Below are positions 48,672-57,151 of a stretch of 64,000 nucleotides of DNA, one piece after another. The notes beneath the pieces are model-generated. The model did not search any database. It was not told where the DNA came from and worked only from the letters and a program-made list of their open reading frames with translations. Source of the DNA: Gloeocapsopsis dulcis (GTDB lineage Bacteria > Cyanobacteriota > Cyanobacteriia > Cyanobacteriales > Chroococcidiopsidaceae); NCBI RefSeq assembly GCF_032163395.1, contig NZ_CP119968.1, forward strand, positions 2,253,501-2,317,500, given 5' to 3'. Numbering within the stretch: the first letter of the stretch is position 1; each line of letters begins with the position of its first letter. The translations under genes and the position numbers were made by a program.

Positions 48672-49001
48672 TTGCCAGAACCAACAATTCAACAAGTATT
48701 CGGTAGCGGCGCGACACAAGACGCAACCACACTCACGATCTCCAAAGCAGATCTAGTTACCAAGGGACTGACAGCTAGCGCAACTAATACAGCAGAATCT
48801 TTAATGGTAGGTATATTGCTGCTTGCCAAAGATGCACTCACAGCAGCAGGATTAGATACCAATCCAGATCAATCAATTTCAATTGAAGATAGTTTTGATT
48901 CGTTAGTTACGCGCAACAACCAAACTTTCAGGCAAAAAACTTATTCAATTAACTTGCAAAAGCTTGATACTAGCAGCACAATCGATCCGGATGATTATTA
49001 A
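48672..49001 (+). CDS. Unknown protein with NTAESL motif (first gene of operon)
   Basis: A 109-residue protein, probably starting at TTG 48672. It contains LTISKADLVTKGLTASATN followed by TAESLMVGILLLAKDAL (about 21-56). A very similar pattern occurs in the 198-residue protein two genes downstream (IKKSDLPLL..., NTAESLLIALLIHV), so both carry one shared domain. No known family is recognised. The next gene begins two bases after its stop. Confidence 0.7.
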   Translation: MPEPTIQQVFGSGATQDATTLTISKADLVTKGLTASATNTAESLMVGILLLAKDALTAAGLDTNPDQSISIEDSFDSLVTRNNQTFRQKTYSINLQKLDTSSTIDPDDY

Positions 49002-49003
49002 TT

Positions 49004-49780
49004 ATGGCGATCGCTGCTAGAATTGATAGTTTTATCGCGCCTACCATTACGCAACAATCGCTTTATGATGGCATTAAGCAAGCATTTACTAATGCTGGCT
49101 ATCCCGCGCCTACCAGTGAATTTTTAAGTGGCACGGATAGAGTAGTTGTTTATGCTGTTATCTTAGATAATACAAGGATTTACGGCACAACTTTTATTCG
49201 GATCAGGGTAACAACAGGACTTGTTGTTGCCCAACAAATTTTCGCTACTTGGAATGCTGGCACAAATAGCGGCACTGGCAATAGTAGCGAATTAATTTAT
49301 ACAGCATTTGCAAGCAATGTTCAGATTAATTTTGTTGCTCTAAATGCAGCCAGTGAATTTAGGCTAGTTATGTTGTTTCAAGGAAGTATTTATTTTCCTT
49401 TAGGATTTATCGCGCCACAAAACCGCCCTGCTTGGTGGAATTTAGATGCGTGGAATTATTGCTTTTTACCAGTAAGTAGCACGTTTGCTCTATTAAGAGG
49501 AACCACGATAAATCCTTATAGCAACACAGAACATGACACAAATTTAAATATTGGTCGCATGGGGATTGCTAATACTATTACTAACCGCAGAGATATATTG
49601 CAGGGAATAGTAACTTATACCCAGGTTAATCAAGGGATATCAGGGAGAAGCAGCGATGATCTAATAATGGTAGCTGGCAGTGGCACGACACGATTCGATA
49701 TAGTGCAAGTGCCAGGAAGTACAAATCAGTATTTAATTCTCAATCCTGCCTCAGGTGGACTAGCCGTGAGGATTGCCTAA
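49004..49780 (+). CDS. Unknown protein, operon gene 2
   Basis: A 258-residue protein. The first 100 residues look beta-rich (SGTDRVVVYAVILD, TTFIRIRVTTGLVV) and the end is Gly/Ser-rich (SSDDLIMVAGSGTTRFDI). No transmembrane helix or known motif is recognised. Its stop overlaps the next ATG by one base (TAATG), so it is translationally coupled to the following gene. A structural role in a particle is possible but not shown. Confidence 0.7.
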   Translation: MAIAARIDSFIAPTITQQSLYDGIKQAFTNAGYPAPTSEFLSGTDRVVVYAVILDNTRIYGTTFIRIRVTTGLVVAQQIFATWNAGTNSGTGNSSELIYTAFASNVQINFVALNAASEFRLVMLFQGSIYFPLGFIAPQNRPAWWNLDAWNYCFLPVSSTFALLRGTTINPYSNTEHDTNLNIGRMGIANTITNRRDILQGIVTYTQVNQGISGRSSDDLIMVAGSGTTRFDIVQVPGSTNQYLILNPASGGLAVRIA

Positions 49781-50376
49781 TGGCTGTGATAGAAGGTCAA
49801 GAGACTGCAATTAATGGGGATATTAATCTATCTTTTTTGATAGCTAGCGCATTATCTCTAGAGCTTAGTCAAGGGCAAGTAAGAGAGTTGTTACCTTTAA
49901 ATCTGGATGGATTAATAGCGTCACAATTTGGTGTAGTGACTGGTTCAATTATTTTTTGTTTACTCAATGATTTTAATTATATCCAAGGGGATTACTTAAT
50001 TAATGCGCAAGGATTATTAAACGGTCTATTAAATAAAACAGGTGATTTCCATAACTATTTATCTGCCCTTGGTCGTTTTTTCGGAGTAAACGCTGCGCAA
50101 ACGGCAACGCAACTATTTATAAAGAAAAGCGATTTACCATTGCTTACGCATTCTACAGATAATACTGCTGAGTCACTATTAATAGCACTTTTAATTCATG
50201 TTATACAGAATGAATCAAATTCATTGATGTCTAATGTATTCGTTGATCAGCCAGTCGCTCAAATAATTGCAAATTATCGAATTACCACTATTGATGTAAA
50301 AATTTATCCTGAAATCATCAGCACTGATTTAGAAGAAGTATTAATAAATCAAGCAATTACACCAAGGTTGTTCTAG
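49780..50376 (+). CDS. Unknown protein with NTAESL motif, operon gene 3
   Basis: A 198-residue protein. The C-terminal part (about 105-150) repeats the domain of the first operon gene: ATQLFIKKSDLPLLTHST then NTAESLLIALLIHV. The N-terminal 100 residues have no counterpart in gene 1. It starts at an ATG overlapping the preceding stop. Function unknown; the shared domain may mediate assembly of the two proteins. Confidence 0.7.
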   Translation: MAVIEGQETAINGDINLSFLIASALSLELSQGQVRELLPLNLDGLIASQFGVVTGSIIFCLLNDFNYIQGDYLINAQGLLNGLLNKTGDFHNYLSALGRFFGVNAAQTATQLFIKKSDLPLLTHSTDNTAESLLIALLIHVIQNESNSLMSNVFVDQPVAQIIANYRITTIDVKIYPEIISTDLEEVLINQAITPRLF

Positions 50377-50378
50377 AT

Positions 50379-51113
50379 ATGCCTCATTGTAATTCAGGAA
50401 ATAAAGCTACAGTTACTTATAATTTCAATGCTCAAAATAAAGGGAGGCTTAAAATAAGTAATTGCCCATTAGATGTAGCGGCCAATCAAGTACAGACGCC
50501 AATTATTAATAGTAGTACATGGTATGCGATTCGAGTACACTGTGATGAATACAAGGAATCAACAGGACAATACATAAGAAATGAATTTGACCTACGAATG
50601 AAAGTAGTAGAGGAGTCTCGAACCCAAAGCCCTCGATTCTATTATGATTCAACTGGAGCGCACTCCTATATTTTAGGGGTGCGTCCTCCTGTGCAGTTTT
50701 TGGGTTTAATCGACGCCGGATCGACAATTTATTCGGCAAGATGCTCACGGAGGCTTTATCGATATCTTTTTTCTGCTTACGATGACGATGGTGTAAAGCA
50801 CGTTTTGTGCTGGGATCGTGATAACTTTTATGGCAACAATCCCGAAGGATGCCCGCAAATTTATATATTTAGAAACTGGGTTTTAAGACCAATCAATAGT
50901 GACAATCATGAAACTAGCTATGAATTGATAATTACTGATAGCACAGGGCGTAAATATAAAGCTAGAGGCAAAGAAGAACCAACGTACAGTGTTGATTGCG
51001 GGGAATGCCCACCAGGGACAATTAGATGTAGTAGTGATACCCCGCCAGGATATTGTTGTCTCCCTTGTAAAGAAGTGAGGACACGAATTAATAGTTTAGC
51101 AGCGAGGATCTGA
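50379..51113 (+). CDS. Unknown protein with Cys-rich C-terminus, operon gene 4
   Basis: A 244-residue protein. The last 40 residues hold a cluster of Cys (DCGECPPGTIRCSSDTPPGY then CCLPCKEV), suggesting a disulfide- or metal-bound knot. The rest is beta-rich with many charged and aromatic residues. No known domain. The stop is followed by the GTG of the next gene one base later. Confidence 0.7.
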   Translation: MPHCNSGNKATVTYNFNAQNKGRLKISNCPLDVAANQVQTPIINSSTWYAIRVHCDEYKESTGQYIRNEFDLRMKVVEESRTQSPRFYYDSTGAHSYILGVRPPVQFLGLIDAGSTIYSARCSRRLYRYLFSAYDDDGVKHVLCWDRDNFYGNNPEGCPQIYIFRNWVLRPINSDNHETSYELIITDSTGRKYKARGKEEPTYSVDCGECPPGTIRCSSDTPPGYCCLPCKEVRTRINSLAARI

Positions 51114-51114
51114 T

Positions 51115-53514
51115 GTGTCAGAATGTAGCGATATTTACGCAGCGATCGCCCGATTAGAAAAAAAGATTGATAGCATTCCGCGTGTAAATGAGCAAGCAAT
51201 TATTCAGCAATCGGTAGCACTTTCTAAAAGCGCGCTACTACCAGAGTTTGCTAAATATACGCCTCTTTTTGCTTTTGGGGCTGTGCAGACTAAAGTTAAC
51301 GGATTGGGTAATAGTTTGGATACCCTAAGATCCGCTACTAACCAATTAGGGGAGAAAGTAAATGTTGCCACTAAAGTAGCTAATCAAGCAAAAGTTGCCA
51401 CCGATAATTTGGGCAGAACCGTATTAGATCACGGGAAAAAATTAGGTAATCTGGGTAGTAAAGTAGTAAATCTTGATCAAAAATTAGGCGGCTTGTTATC
51501 CAAACTTCAGCAATTGGGAGGTCAATTAGGAAGTCTATTAAATAGACTTCTACCTATTTTAAATATCATTGGTTCTTTGGCAGGATTGGCAGCATTGTAT
51601 TCGCAATTGAAAATAGTATTCCCTCGCCTAGATGCCCACGATCGTGAACTGGATGCGCACAGGCAAGCACTTTCAGATAATTTATCAGCAGCACATCGTG
51701 GCATAAATATGGCGCGAGCAGCACAGCGTACTGCTGACGAGGGAGTAAGGAAAGCTAATCAGGCACTATATGAATTAGTAGGCGCTCGTGCCTCTGCCTA
51801 CGCAGCACAGAGAACGGCTAACGACGGGGTGACAAAAGCTAATCAAGCAGATCGTAACGCCAATGCAGCACAGCGTACTGCTGATCAGGGTGTGCAACTA
51901 GCGAAAGATGCTAGCACGGCAATCCCTCCAGTGCGATCGGCGGCACAGCAAGCACAGCGTACTGCTGATCAGGGTGTGCAACTAGCGAAAGATACTAGCA
52001 CGGCAATCCCTCCAGTGCGATCGGCGGCACAGCAAGCACAGCGTACTGCTGATCAAGCACTGCAAGCAACTAACGCTGCAAATACCACAGCGAAAACGGC
52101 AGACACAAAAGCTACACAAGCACTCAACCAAGCTAAAACTGGCGTCACTACCACACCATCAACAGGAATAACTAAATCTGAAGCCGAATTAACGCGCTAT
52201 ATCAACACAACGGTAAGACAAGCAACAGGAATCACGGCAGAACAAGCGAAAGCCGAACAGATTAGACAACAACAAATTATTCCTCAAATAGTTAATAATA
52301 CAATCCAGAAGTCACCTGTAATTCAGCAAATTCAAAGCACGGTTAATACTCCAGTTACGCCACAACAAATTAATAGTGCTGTTCAGCAATCACCAACAAT
52401 TCAACAAATTCAAAACACAGTTAAAGTACAAGAACAAGTGAATACAGCAAGTAATCAAAAGTTAGATACTATCGATCAAAAAATAAATAACCTAACTAAT
52501 ATCAACAATCAGCAAACGACTTTGCTTGGTACTATCCAAGATATCATCAAAGGAATTCAAAACTTAATTAATAGTTTTGTTAATCAAATTAATAACTTGA
52601 TCAACCAATTAAGTATTACCATTAATAAAATTAATGATTTAATTAATAAACTGAATACTTTTATCCAAAGTGTAAACAATCAATTAAGAAGTATTCTTAA
52701 TTATTTAATTGCCGCACTAGCAATATTGACATTTGTGCAGCCTTTAATTCCGATAATTCTTGCTAATACAATAAAAATCATTAATGGAATAAGCAGCATT
52801 AGCACTTTTCTGAAAAGATTCGCTAAGTCTATTCACTTAGATAAAATCCTCAATGCTCTTACTTTAGTTGTAGTATTGCATAACGCTGCAATGCTAAGTA
52901 GCAATCTTGCAGCAACTTTAGGGGAGTTAGCAAGTCAATCATTAAGTGCCCTTGGAATCAAAGACGAAGAAGGCAATCAGCTTGATATAAATCAAATTTT
53001 AAGCACTCAAGTTAACTCTTTTTTTGAATCATTATTAGGCAAAGCAGTATGGGGTAACACTGTTAATGCTTGGCAGTCCGCGAATACCATTGTTCGTACC
53101 ACTGCCAACATCTACAATACAATTCAATCGTTAGGCTATGCTGCTAGAAATTTAGGGGAATTTACAGCTAGCATTGTTGGGAAAATTGGTAATGCGCTAA
53201 GACGCGATGGTGTGGTTGATGGTAGTGCTTATGAAGAATTCCCAGAGGAAGTTAATTCAGCAACGCTGACTCAAAAGCGATTAGAGCGATTTATTAATAA
53301 GTTAGAAAATATCGATGATGCAGCATCAGCTATTAGCTCAGTTACTAGCGATGCTGCAACAATTTCTGAATCGATAAGTGGATTAAGAACGCAGGTTATA
53401 GATTTTCAAAAATCTGTTGATGATGGAGTAAACCAGACCAAGAGCTTGGAGGCTGTAATTAGAAAAGATTCTACTATTCCGGATCATACAGAAAAGGACG
53501 AGGTAGCAGCGTAA
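51115..53514 (+). CDS. Large coiled-coil/membrane protein, possible tape-measure-like
   Basis: A 799-residue protein, the largest of the operon, starting at GTG 51115. Residues about 60-330 are helical and contain AAQRTADQGVQ-type units, two of them encoded by an 84-bp tandem DNA repeat. Residues about 400-520 are Gln/Asn/Ile-rich coiled coil (NLINSFVNQINNLINQL). Hydrophobic stretches follow at about 527-550 and 580-620. The length, helical repeats and hydrophobic end resemble phage tape-measure proteins, but no signature is found. Membrane-spanning adhesion or secretion factors are alternatives. It is coupled by one base to the next gene. Confidence 0.7.
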   Translation: MSECSDIYAAIARLEKKIDSIPRVNEQAIIQQSVALSKSALLPEFAKYTPLFAFGAVQTKVNGLGNSLDTLRSATNQLGEKVNVATKVANQAKVATDNLGRTVLDHGKKLGNLGSKVVNLDQKLGGLLSKLQQLGGQLGSLLNRLLPILNIIGSLAGLAALYSQLKIVFPRLDAHDRELDAHRQALSDNLSAAHRGINMARAAQRTADEGVRKANQALYELVGARASAYAAQRTANDGVTKANQADRNANAAQRTADQGVQLAKDASTAIPPVRSAAQQAQRTADQGVQLAKDTSTAIPPVRSAAQQAQRTADQALQATNAANTTAKTADTKATQALNQAKTGVTTTPSTGITKSEAELTRYINTTVRQATGITAEQAKAEQIRQQQIIPQIVNNTIQKSPVIQQIQSTVNTPVTPQQINSAVQQSPTIQQIQNTVKVQEQVNTASNQKLDTIDQKINNLTNINNQQTTLLGTIQDIIKGIQNLINSFVNQINNLINQLSITINKINDLINKLNTFIQSVNNQLRSILNYLIAALAILTFVQPLIPIILANTIKIINGISSISTFLKRFAKSIHLDKILNALTLVVVLHNAAMLSSNLAATLGELASQSLSALGIKDEEGNQLDINQILSTQVNSFFESLLGKAVWGNTVNAWQSANTIVRTTANIYNTIQSLGYAARNLGEFTASIVGKIGNALRRDGVVDGSAYEEFPEEVNSATLTQKRLERFINKLENIDDAASAISSVTSDAATISESISGLRTQVIDFQKSVDDGVNQTKSLEAVIRKDSTIPDHTEKDEVAA
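51868..52055 (+). repeat. 84-bp tandem repeat within the coiled-coil gene
   Basis: Two adjacent 84-bp copies, 51868-51951 and 51952-52035, differ at one base, giving Ala against Thr. A partial third copy begins at 52036 and matches for 20 bases. The unit is in frame (28 codons). Shorter relatives of its start (GCACAGCGTACTGCTGA) occur at 51721. The near-identity implies recent duplication. Confidence 0.9.
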
Positions 53515-54161
53515 TGGCACTTCCTAAAAATTGGGGAAGTTGGGAATCAACAAAAAAGATAATTAGGATTACCCACAACCGTGAAGTCAGAAAACATTTT
53601 AAAAATGTAATTGGAGACACTGGTAGAGCTACTGGCAGGCAAGCACTGAAAACGGTGCTGTTAATCAAGTCTACCGATAGCGCTATTATTACTCTTAATA
53701 AACAAGTTTATTTTAATAGTATTAAAGGTAGCAGTATTCCGATTGCTACAAATATTGAGCGATGGGAACATCAAATTGTAGAGGATAGACCTCAGTTAGT
53801 AATAGTTAATAGAGAGAAAAATAGATTTAAACCTTCTCCAATAACCATATCGATTCCTCATTACAACGGTACTCAGAACCCGATTGTTATTCCTTATCGT
53901 AAGGGGAGCTATCGAGGTGTGTTGCGGTGCAAAGATGGTTCTAAACTGGTAGTTAATGCTGCAAATGAGACAGAAAGCTTGAGGGTAATTAATCACTACA
54001 AAAGATACATCAAGCCTGGAAAAAAAGTAAACGAGCTTCCAACAGTCAGGAAAATCAAGAATTCAAAGTTTTTAGAAGCACAAGTATTTCCGATGGTGGC
54101 AGATTACTACGCTTCTGGCAAATCACATCAGCACACGCCAACATGGCGAAAAAATTTTTGA
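53514..54161 (+). CDS. Unknown basic protein, last gene of first operon
   Basis: A 215-residue basic protein beginning one base inside the preceding stop. It has a beta-rich middle (PSPITISIPHYNGTQNPIVI) and a basic end (KIKNSKFLEAQVFP). No recognised family or membrane helix. After its stop there are about 150 bases before the next gene. Confidence 0.65.
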   Translation: MALPKNWGSWESTKKIIRITHNREVRKHFKNVIGDTGRATGRQALKTVLLIKSTDSAIITLNKQVYFNSIKGSSIPIATNIERWEHQIVEDRPQLVIVNREKNRFKPSPITISIPHYNGTQNPIVIPYRKGSYRGVLRCKDGSKLVVNAANETESLRVINHYKRYIKPGKKVNELPTVRKIKNSKFLEAQVFPMVADYYASGKSHQHTPTWRKNF

Positions 54162-54314
54162 AGCTTTCGCAGCTATTAATAGCCTGCACATTTTCAAACA
54201 CCTACAACTCTTACTTAGCAAGCATTTTAGGTGCTAACTTTAAGTATTAATACTGATGTATCTTTCGGGAAATTACTATTATCGTAAGTGCTGTAAATCC
54301 ATCGATTTTAAAAT

Positions 54315-54557
54315 ATGCCTTCACCATTTGATGCAACTGAAGTTAAAAGCGATAATTGTGTTGCAGCACTTTTGGAAACTAGTATGATGCTGCAGAATTA
54401 CGAACTTTCAGTCCCAGAGGAAACTAGACCAAACAACATTACTGTCACCTTTGATTCTGAAGCCGGAAGTGCAACCATTGCGGCTACAATCCCAGTAACT
54501 ATTACGTTGGACCCTACTGGTAAGCCGGTAATTACTGCTGAAGATTACATCCCTTAA
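54315..54557 (+). CDS. Small unknown acidic protein
   Basis: An 80-residue acidic protein with a beta-strand rich second half (NNITVTFDSEAGSATIAATI). A 12-bp palindrome, AGTATTAATACT (54243-54254), lies about 60 bases upstream and may mark a promoter. No family recognised. It is followed 32 bases later by the next gene with a GGGGGA ribosome-binding site. Confidence 0.6.
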   Translation: MPSPFDATEVKSDNCVAALLETSMMLQNYELSVPEETRPNNITVTFDSEAGSATIAATIPVTITLDPTGKPVITAEDYIP

Positions 54558-54589
54558 TTAATTAAAAACAAAATCAATTAGGGGGATTT

Positions 54590-54961
54590 ATGGCAGAAAA
54601 ACTAGGACCAAGAGTAACAGTAGTTGTTGGCAAGGGAAAAGGAGGGAAAACGATTCATTCTTTCATGCTGAAAAGAACAGCAGATTATTACGGATTTGAA
54701 TCGCTTAAACTAGCCACTAAAAAAAATAGACTTGGAAGACAAGTGTCGTTTAGAGGTTCTCAGGGTGCTGGATCTATTATGGTCCCTACTAGCAGAACTA
54801 AGAAGACAAAAACGGGAGTCATTACGCTTTATAAAGCTGTTCCTATGCCTAACGGAATGAATGTCCCTAAAATCCAAGAGTTTTTGAAGAAAGCCAAAAA
54901 GAATAAGCCTAAACATTTTAGGACTGTCGATGGTAGGACTTATCCAGTTGATGCTAAATGA
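54590..54961 (+). CDS. Small unknown basic protein
   Basis: A 123-residue very basic protein with many Lys/Gly (VVVGKGKGGKTIHSF, KKAKKNKPKHFRTV). GKGKGGKT resembles a P-loop by chance only; the ATPase context is absent. The stop overlaps the start of the next gene by four bases (ATGA). A nucleic-acid-binding or structural role could be imagined but has no direct support. Confidence 0.6.
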   Translation: MAEKLGPRVTVVVGKGKGGKTIHSFMLKRTADYYGFESLKLATKKNRLGRQVSFRGSQGAGSIMVPTSRTKKTKTGVITLYKAVPMPNGMNVPKIQEFLKKAKKNKPKHFRTVDGRTYPVDAK

Positions 54962-55344
54962 TGCTGGAAAATAAATGGCGATTGGTTGGTAGTTTTAATT
55001 GGATTGATACTTCCAAAAAAGCTACGCCATTTGCCATTTCACATCGCTTTCGCTCGCGATTAGTAAAAACTTACACTTCTAGCCCAGGACTTCCTAGAAA
55101 ATGGCGCAGATCCGGATATCTTAGTGTTGTTTCATCTGTTAGTTTTGATGGCAAGGAGCTAGCTAATTTTGTAGTTCCAATAAACGCTACTAAAATATTT
55201 CCAATGCCTTTAGTTACAGGTTTTTATCAATTAATTTTTCAGCCTGTTAACTGGTTGCCAAAAGGATTGCGCTTTCAAGTTTTTGAATACGCTGGATCTG
55301 AACCAGATCAGAGATTAATTAATGAGTTAATTTTCCTTCGGTAA
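54958..55344 (+). CDS. Unknown protein, coupled to preceding gene
   Basis: A 128-residue protein starting at an ATG that overlaps the preceding stop. It has beta-rich segments (YLSVVSSVSFDGKELANFVV) and an aromatic-rich middle (FYQLIFQPVNWLPKG). No family is recognised. It ends where a convergent gene on the other strand begins, one base apart. Confidence 0.6.
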   Translation: MMLENKWRLVGSFNWIDTSKKATPFAISHRFRSRLVKTYTSSPGLPRKWRRSGYLSVVSSVSFDGKELANFVVPINATKIFPMPLVTGFYQLIFQPVNWLPKGLRFQVFEYAGSEPDQRLINELIFLR

Positions 55345-55560
55345 CTACTGGCGATCGCATTTTTCTTTCAAAAGTCTATCAATCAGTTTGCTGGTTAGCT
55401 CACGCTCAGCTTTTTCACTTTCTTGATACTCTTTCCAAATACCTTTAATCAGAAATATAGCAATTAATCCTAGGACTGACCATTCAAGCAATCCAGGTAA
55501 ATTATTAGGTAAAGAAATAGTGGGATCTGAGCGTGCGGGAATTGCAGTTAAAGTATTCAT
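55345..55560 (-). CDS. Small single-TM protein (holin-like candidate)
   Basis: From ATG 55560 this is 71 residues with one transmembrane helix (LLEWSVLGLIAIFLIKGIW, about 24-42). A charged helical tail (EYQESEKAERELTSKLIDRL) follows. Phage holins and spanins often have this form. It lies beside and divergent from a peptidoglycan-type gene, which supports the idea without proving it. A general small membrane protein is the alternative. Confidence 0.5.
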   Translation of the reverse strand: MNTLTAIPARSDPTISLPNNLPGLLEWSVLGLIAIFLIKGIWKEYQESEKAERELTSKLIDRLLKEKCDRQ

Positions 55561-55698
55561 ATTTAATTTATTTTTATATATTCTTTTTATTCTTCTATTA
55601 TCTGTAAGCCACAAGCAAATTGGGTGAATCTAAAATAAAGGTTTTGATTAAGTTTCTGCCTGAATACGTATTGTTACTGCAAGGATATTGTGCTAAAA

Positions 55699-56199
55699 AT
55701 GCAGCCTACTATCGAGTTTCATCTGCAATTACCGAATAGTGGTCAACGGGAATTACTAAAAGGATTTTTATTACTTAAGCAAGAACCTAATAATCGAGCA
55801 GGCATCAAACTGCAAGCTACTAGTGGATGCAGTGGATATCAGTATTCCGGTTCTTGGAAGCTTAAAGGGCGCGGTCCACTACCGCCCAGTAGAGCAATTG
55901 AACCTCTAACCTACAGCGTTTCTACGCAAAGATTGTGGCTACCGCACGTACGCGGGGTAGAAGGCAGCTTTTATGCGATCGCGCCGTTTAGCGTAAAAGT
56001 AGATGAAGGTAAATCTAGGGGTGACTTTGGTATTCACTTCGATGCTAATGTGCCAGGGAGCGCGGGGTGCATTGTGTTTCCACTACAGGATCATTGGGAT
56101 GTATTTAGAAGTTTCATAGCAAATTGCGCACACAAAAATGTACAACAAGTGCCACTAAATGTTATGTACACGGTTCCAATTCAAGCAAGGGCAGCTTGA
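55699..56199 (+). CDS. YkuD/L,D-transpeptidase-like protein
   Basis: From ATG 55699 this is 166 residues (GTG 55690 would add three). The motif GIHFDANVPGSAGCIVFP (about 115-132) resembles the L,D-transpeptidase catalytic motif HX(n)[ST]xGC, with His and Cys in place. Peptidoglycan-acting proteins of this type occur in phage and element lysis or wall-modifying modules. No signal peptide or PG-binding domain is seen. A rho-independent terminator follows about 140 bases after the stop. Confidence 0.6.
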   Translation: MQPTIEFHLQLPNSGQRELLKGFLLLKQEPNNRAGIKLQATSGCSGYQYSGSWKLKGRGPLPPSRAIEPLTYSVSTQRLWLPHVRGVEGSFYAIAPFSVKVDEGKSRGDFGIHFDANVPGSAGCIVFPLQDHWDVFRSFIANCAHKNVQQVPLNVMYTVPIQARAA

Positions 56200-56341
56200 T
56201 CGCCATTTCCAAAATATACAGCTATCATTGTGGCGGATCGCTCGGTAAACCTATTAACTATGGTTTGGGATAAACAGCGAGCGATCCTCAGGTAACTGGG
56301 CAACGACCTTCACACACACTCTCCTTTTGATTGAACTAAAC

Positions 56342-56366
56342 CCCATTAAATCAATGGGTTTTTTTG
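56342..56366 (+). terminator. Terminator after the L,D-transpeptidase-like gene
   Basis: CCCATT (56342-56347) pairs with AATGGG (56353-56358), loop AAATC, followed by TTTTTTT on the plus strand. It fits the end of the plus-strand transcripts of the element. Confidence 0.7.
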
Positions 56367-56438
56367 TGTTTACTTTTGCGATCGCTCCTCTGGTGACTGT
56401 GGTAAATAGCTTGAGCGAAGAGATCGCATTACAGAAAG

Positions 56439-56663
56439 TTATTGACGCGCTTCTAATCGCTCCGCTAACCACATCTTGATAATTGATTGCCTGGTGACAC
56501 CTAATCTCTGAGCTTCTCGATCAAGTGCATCAATCATCCACGCAGGGAAGTCAACGTTTACTCGCTTGAGTAAGTGCCCAGGACGCGACGCTCTTGATAA
56601 ATCTAAAAATTCGGTAATGTCTTCGCCAGAATCAAATTTTTCATCAAACTCACTTGCCTTCAT
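56439..56663 (-). CDS. BrnA/CopG-like antitoxin
   Basis: A 74-residue RHH protein. The N-terminal part is acidic (EFDEKFDSGEDITEFLDL) and the C-terminal part is the RHH DNA-binding fold (RVNVDFPAWMIDALDREAQR, then VTRQSIIKMWLAERL). This layout fits antitoxins of the BrnA group. Its ATG overlaps the stop of an upstream toxin relic by four bases (ATGA), as expected for a TA pair. No intact partner toxin remains. Confidence 0.75.
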   Translation of the reverse strand: MKASEFDEKFDSGEDITEFLDLSRASRPGHLLKRVNVDFPAWMIDALDREAQRLGVTRQSIIKMWLAERLEARQ

Positions 56664-56763
56664 AAATTTCGGTAAACCTCACTATCATTACGTTTACCCA
56701 CTTTAAAGATATCTACGCTCGCCGCTTCCTCTCTCTAGCTAAATGGCGATCGCTTGATGTCAT
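56660..56763 (-). pseudogene. Frameshifted remnant of a toxin upstream of the BrnA-like gene
   Basis: One frame from ATG 56763 reads DRHLARERKRRA then a stop, similar to the end of the HigB toxin at 57819 (DLARERKRKLEAIK). Another frame, open only after a TAG, reads VDIFKVGKRNDSEVYRNL and its stop overlaps the antitoxin start. The two pieces are joined by a frameshift. RelE/HigB-like toxins end in such VGKR..EVY strands. Confidence 0.4.
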
Positions 56764-56771
56764 TGGCAAAG

Positions 56772-57146
56772 CTAGCGTGGTTGAGTTCGGCTGCCAAAGT
56801 AAAAGCCCAAAGCACTACTGACTAAAGTTACTTCTGAAGTCCAAATTAGGGTGATTAACTGCCGATCGTTTTCTGTCTTCTCATTTGCTGGAGCAAAAGC
56901 AACAAATAGCGAAACTCCAAAAAGCGTTGCTCCCAAACTTATTAGCAACCATGTAGCAAGGTTGGCTCTGGTTCGCTCTTGAGATTCAACGATATCAAAT
57001 CTGCGAATTTCCTGCGGTTTAAAAGATTCTTGAATGCGAGGGGCTGAACTGTCGCTTTCTACAACGATGTCCGGCCCCGCACTTTCTATTATTTCTGATT
57101 CCAGAGAATTGTCTTTGTGTGGTTCAGGTTGATTATCTTGATTCAC
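56772..57146 (-). CDS. Two-TM membrane protein paired with a CopG regulator
   Basis: A 124-residue protein with an acidic N-terminus (about 1-55) and two transmembrane helices (NLATWLLISLGATLFGVSLF, about 63-82, and TLIWTSEVTLVSSALGFYFG, about 100-119). It begins five bases after the CopG gene and is probably cotranscribed. Cyanobacteria carry many similar two-TM proteins. No known toxin motif, but the layout regulator-membrane protein is that of some TA or superinfection-type modules. Confidence 0.65.
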   Translation of the reverse strand: MNQDNQPEPHKDNSLESEIIESAGPDIVVESDSSAPRIQESFKPQEIRRFDIVESQERTRANLATWLLISLGATLFGVSLFVAFAPANEKTENDRQLITLIWTSEVTLVSSALGFYFGSRTQPR

Positions 57147-57151
57147 TCAAA

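Noticed and set aside
54590..54961. GKGKGGKT as an ATP-binding P-loop
   Set aside because: The Lys/Gly-rich context, short length and absence of a Walker B segment make it a chance match.
56254..56472. Minus-strand open frame overlapping the antitoxin end and the terminator
   Set aside because: It contains the terminator hairpin and has no family pattern.
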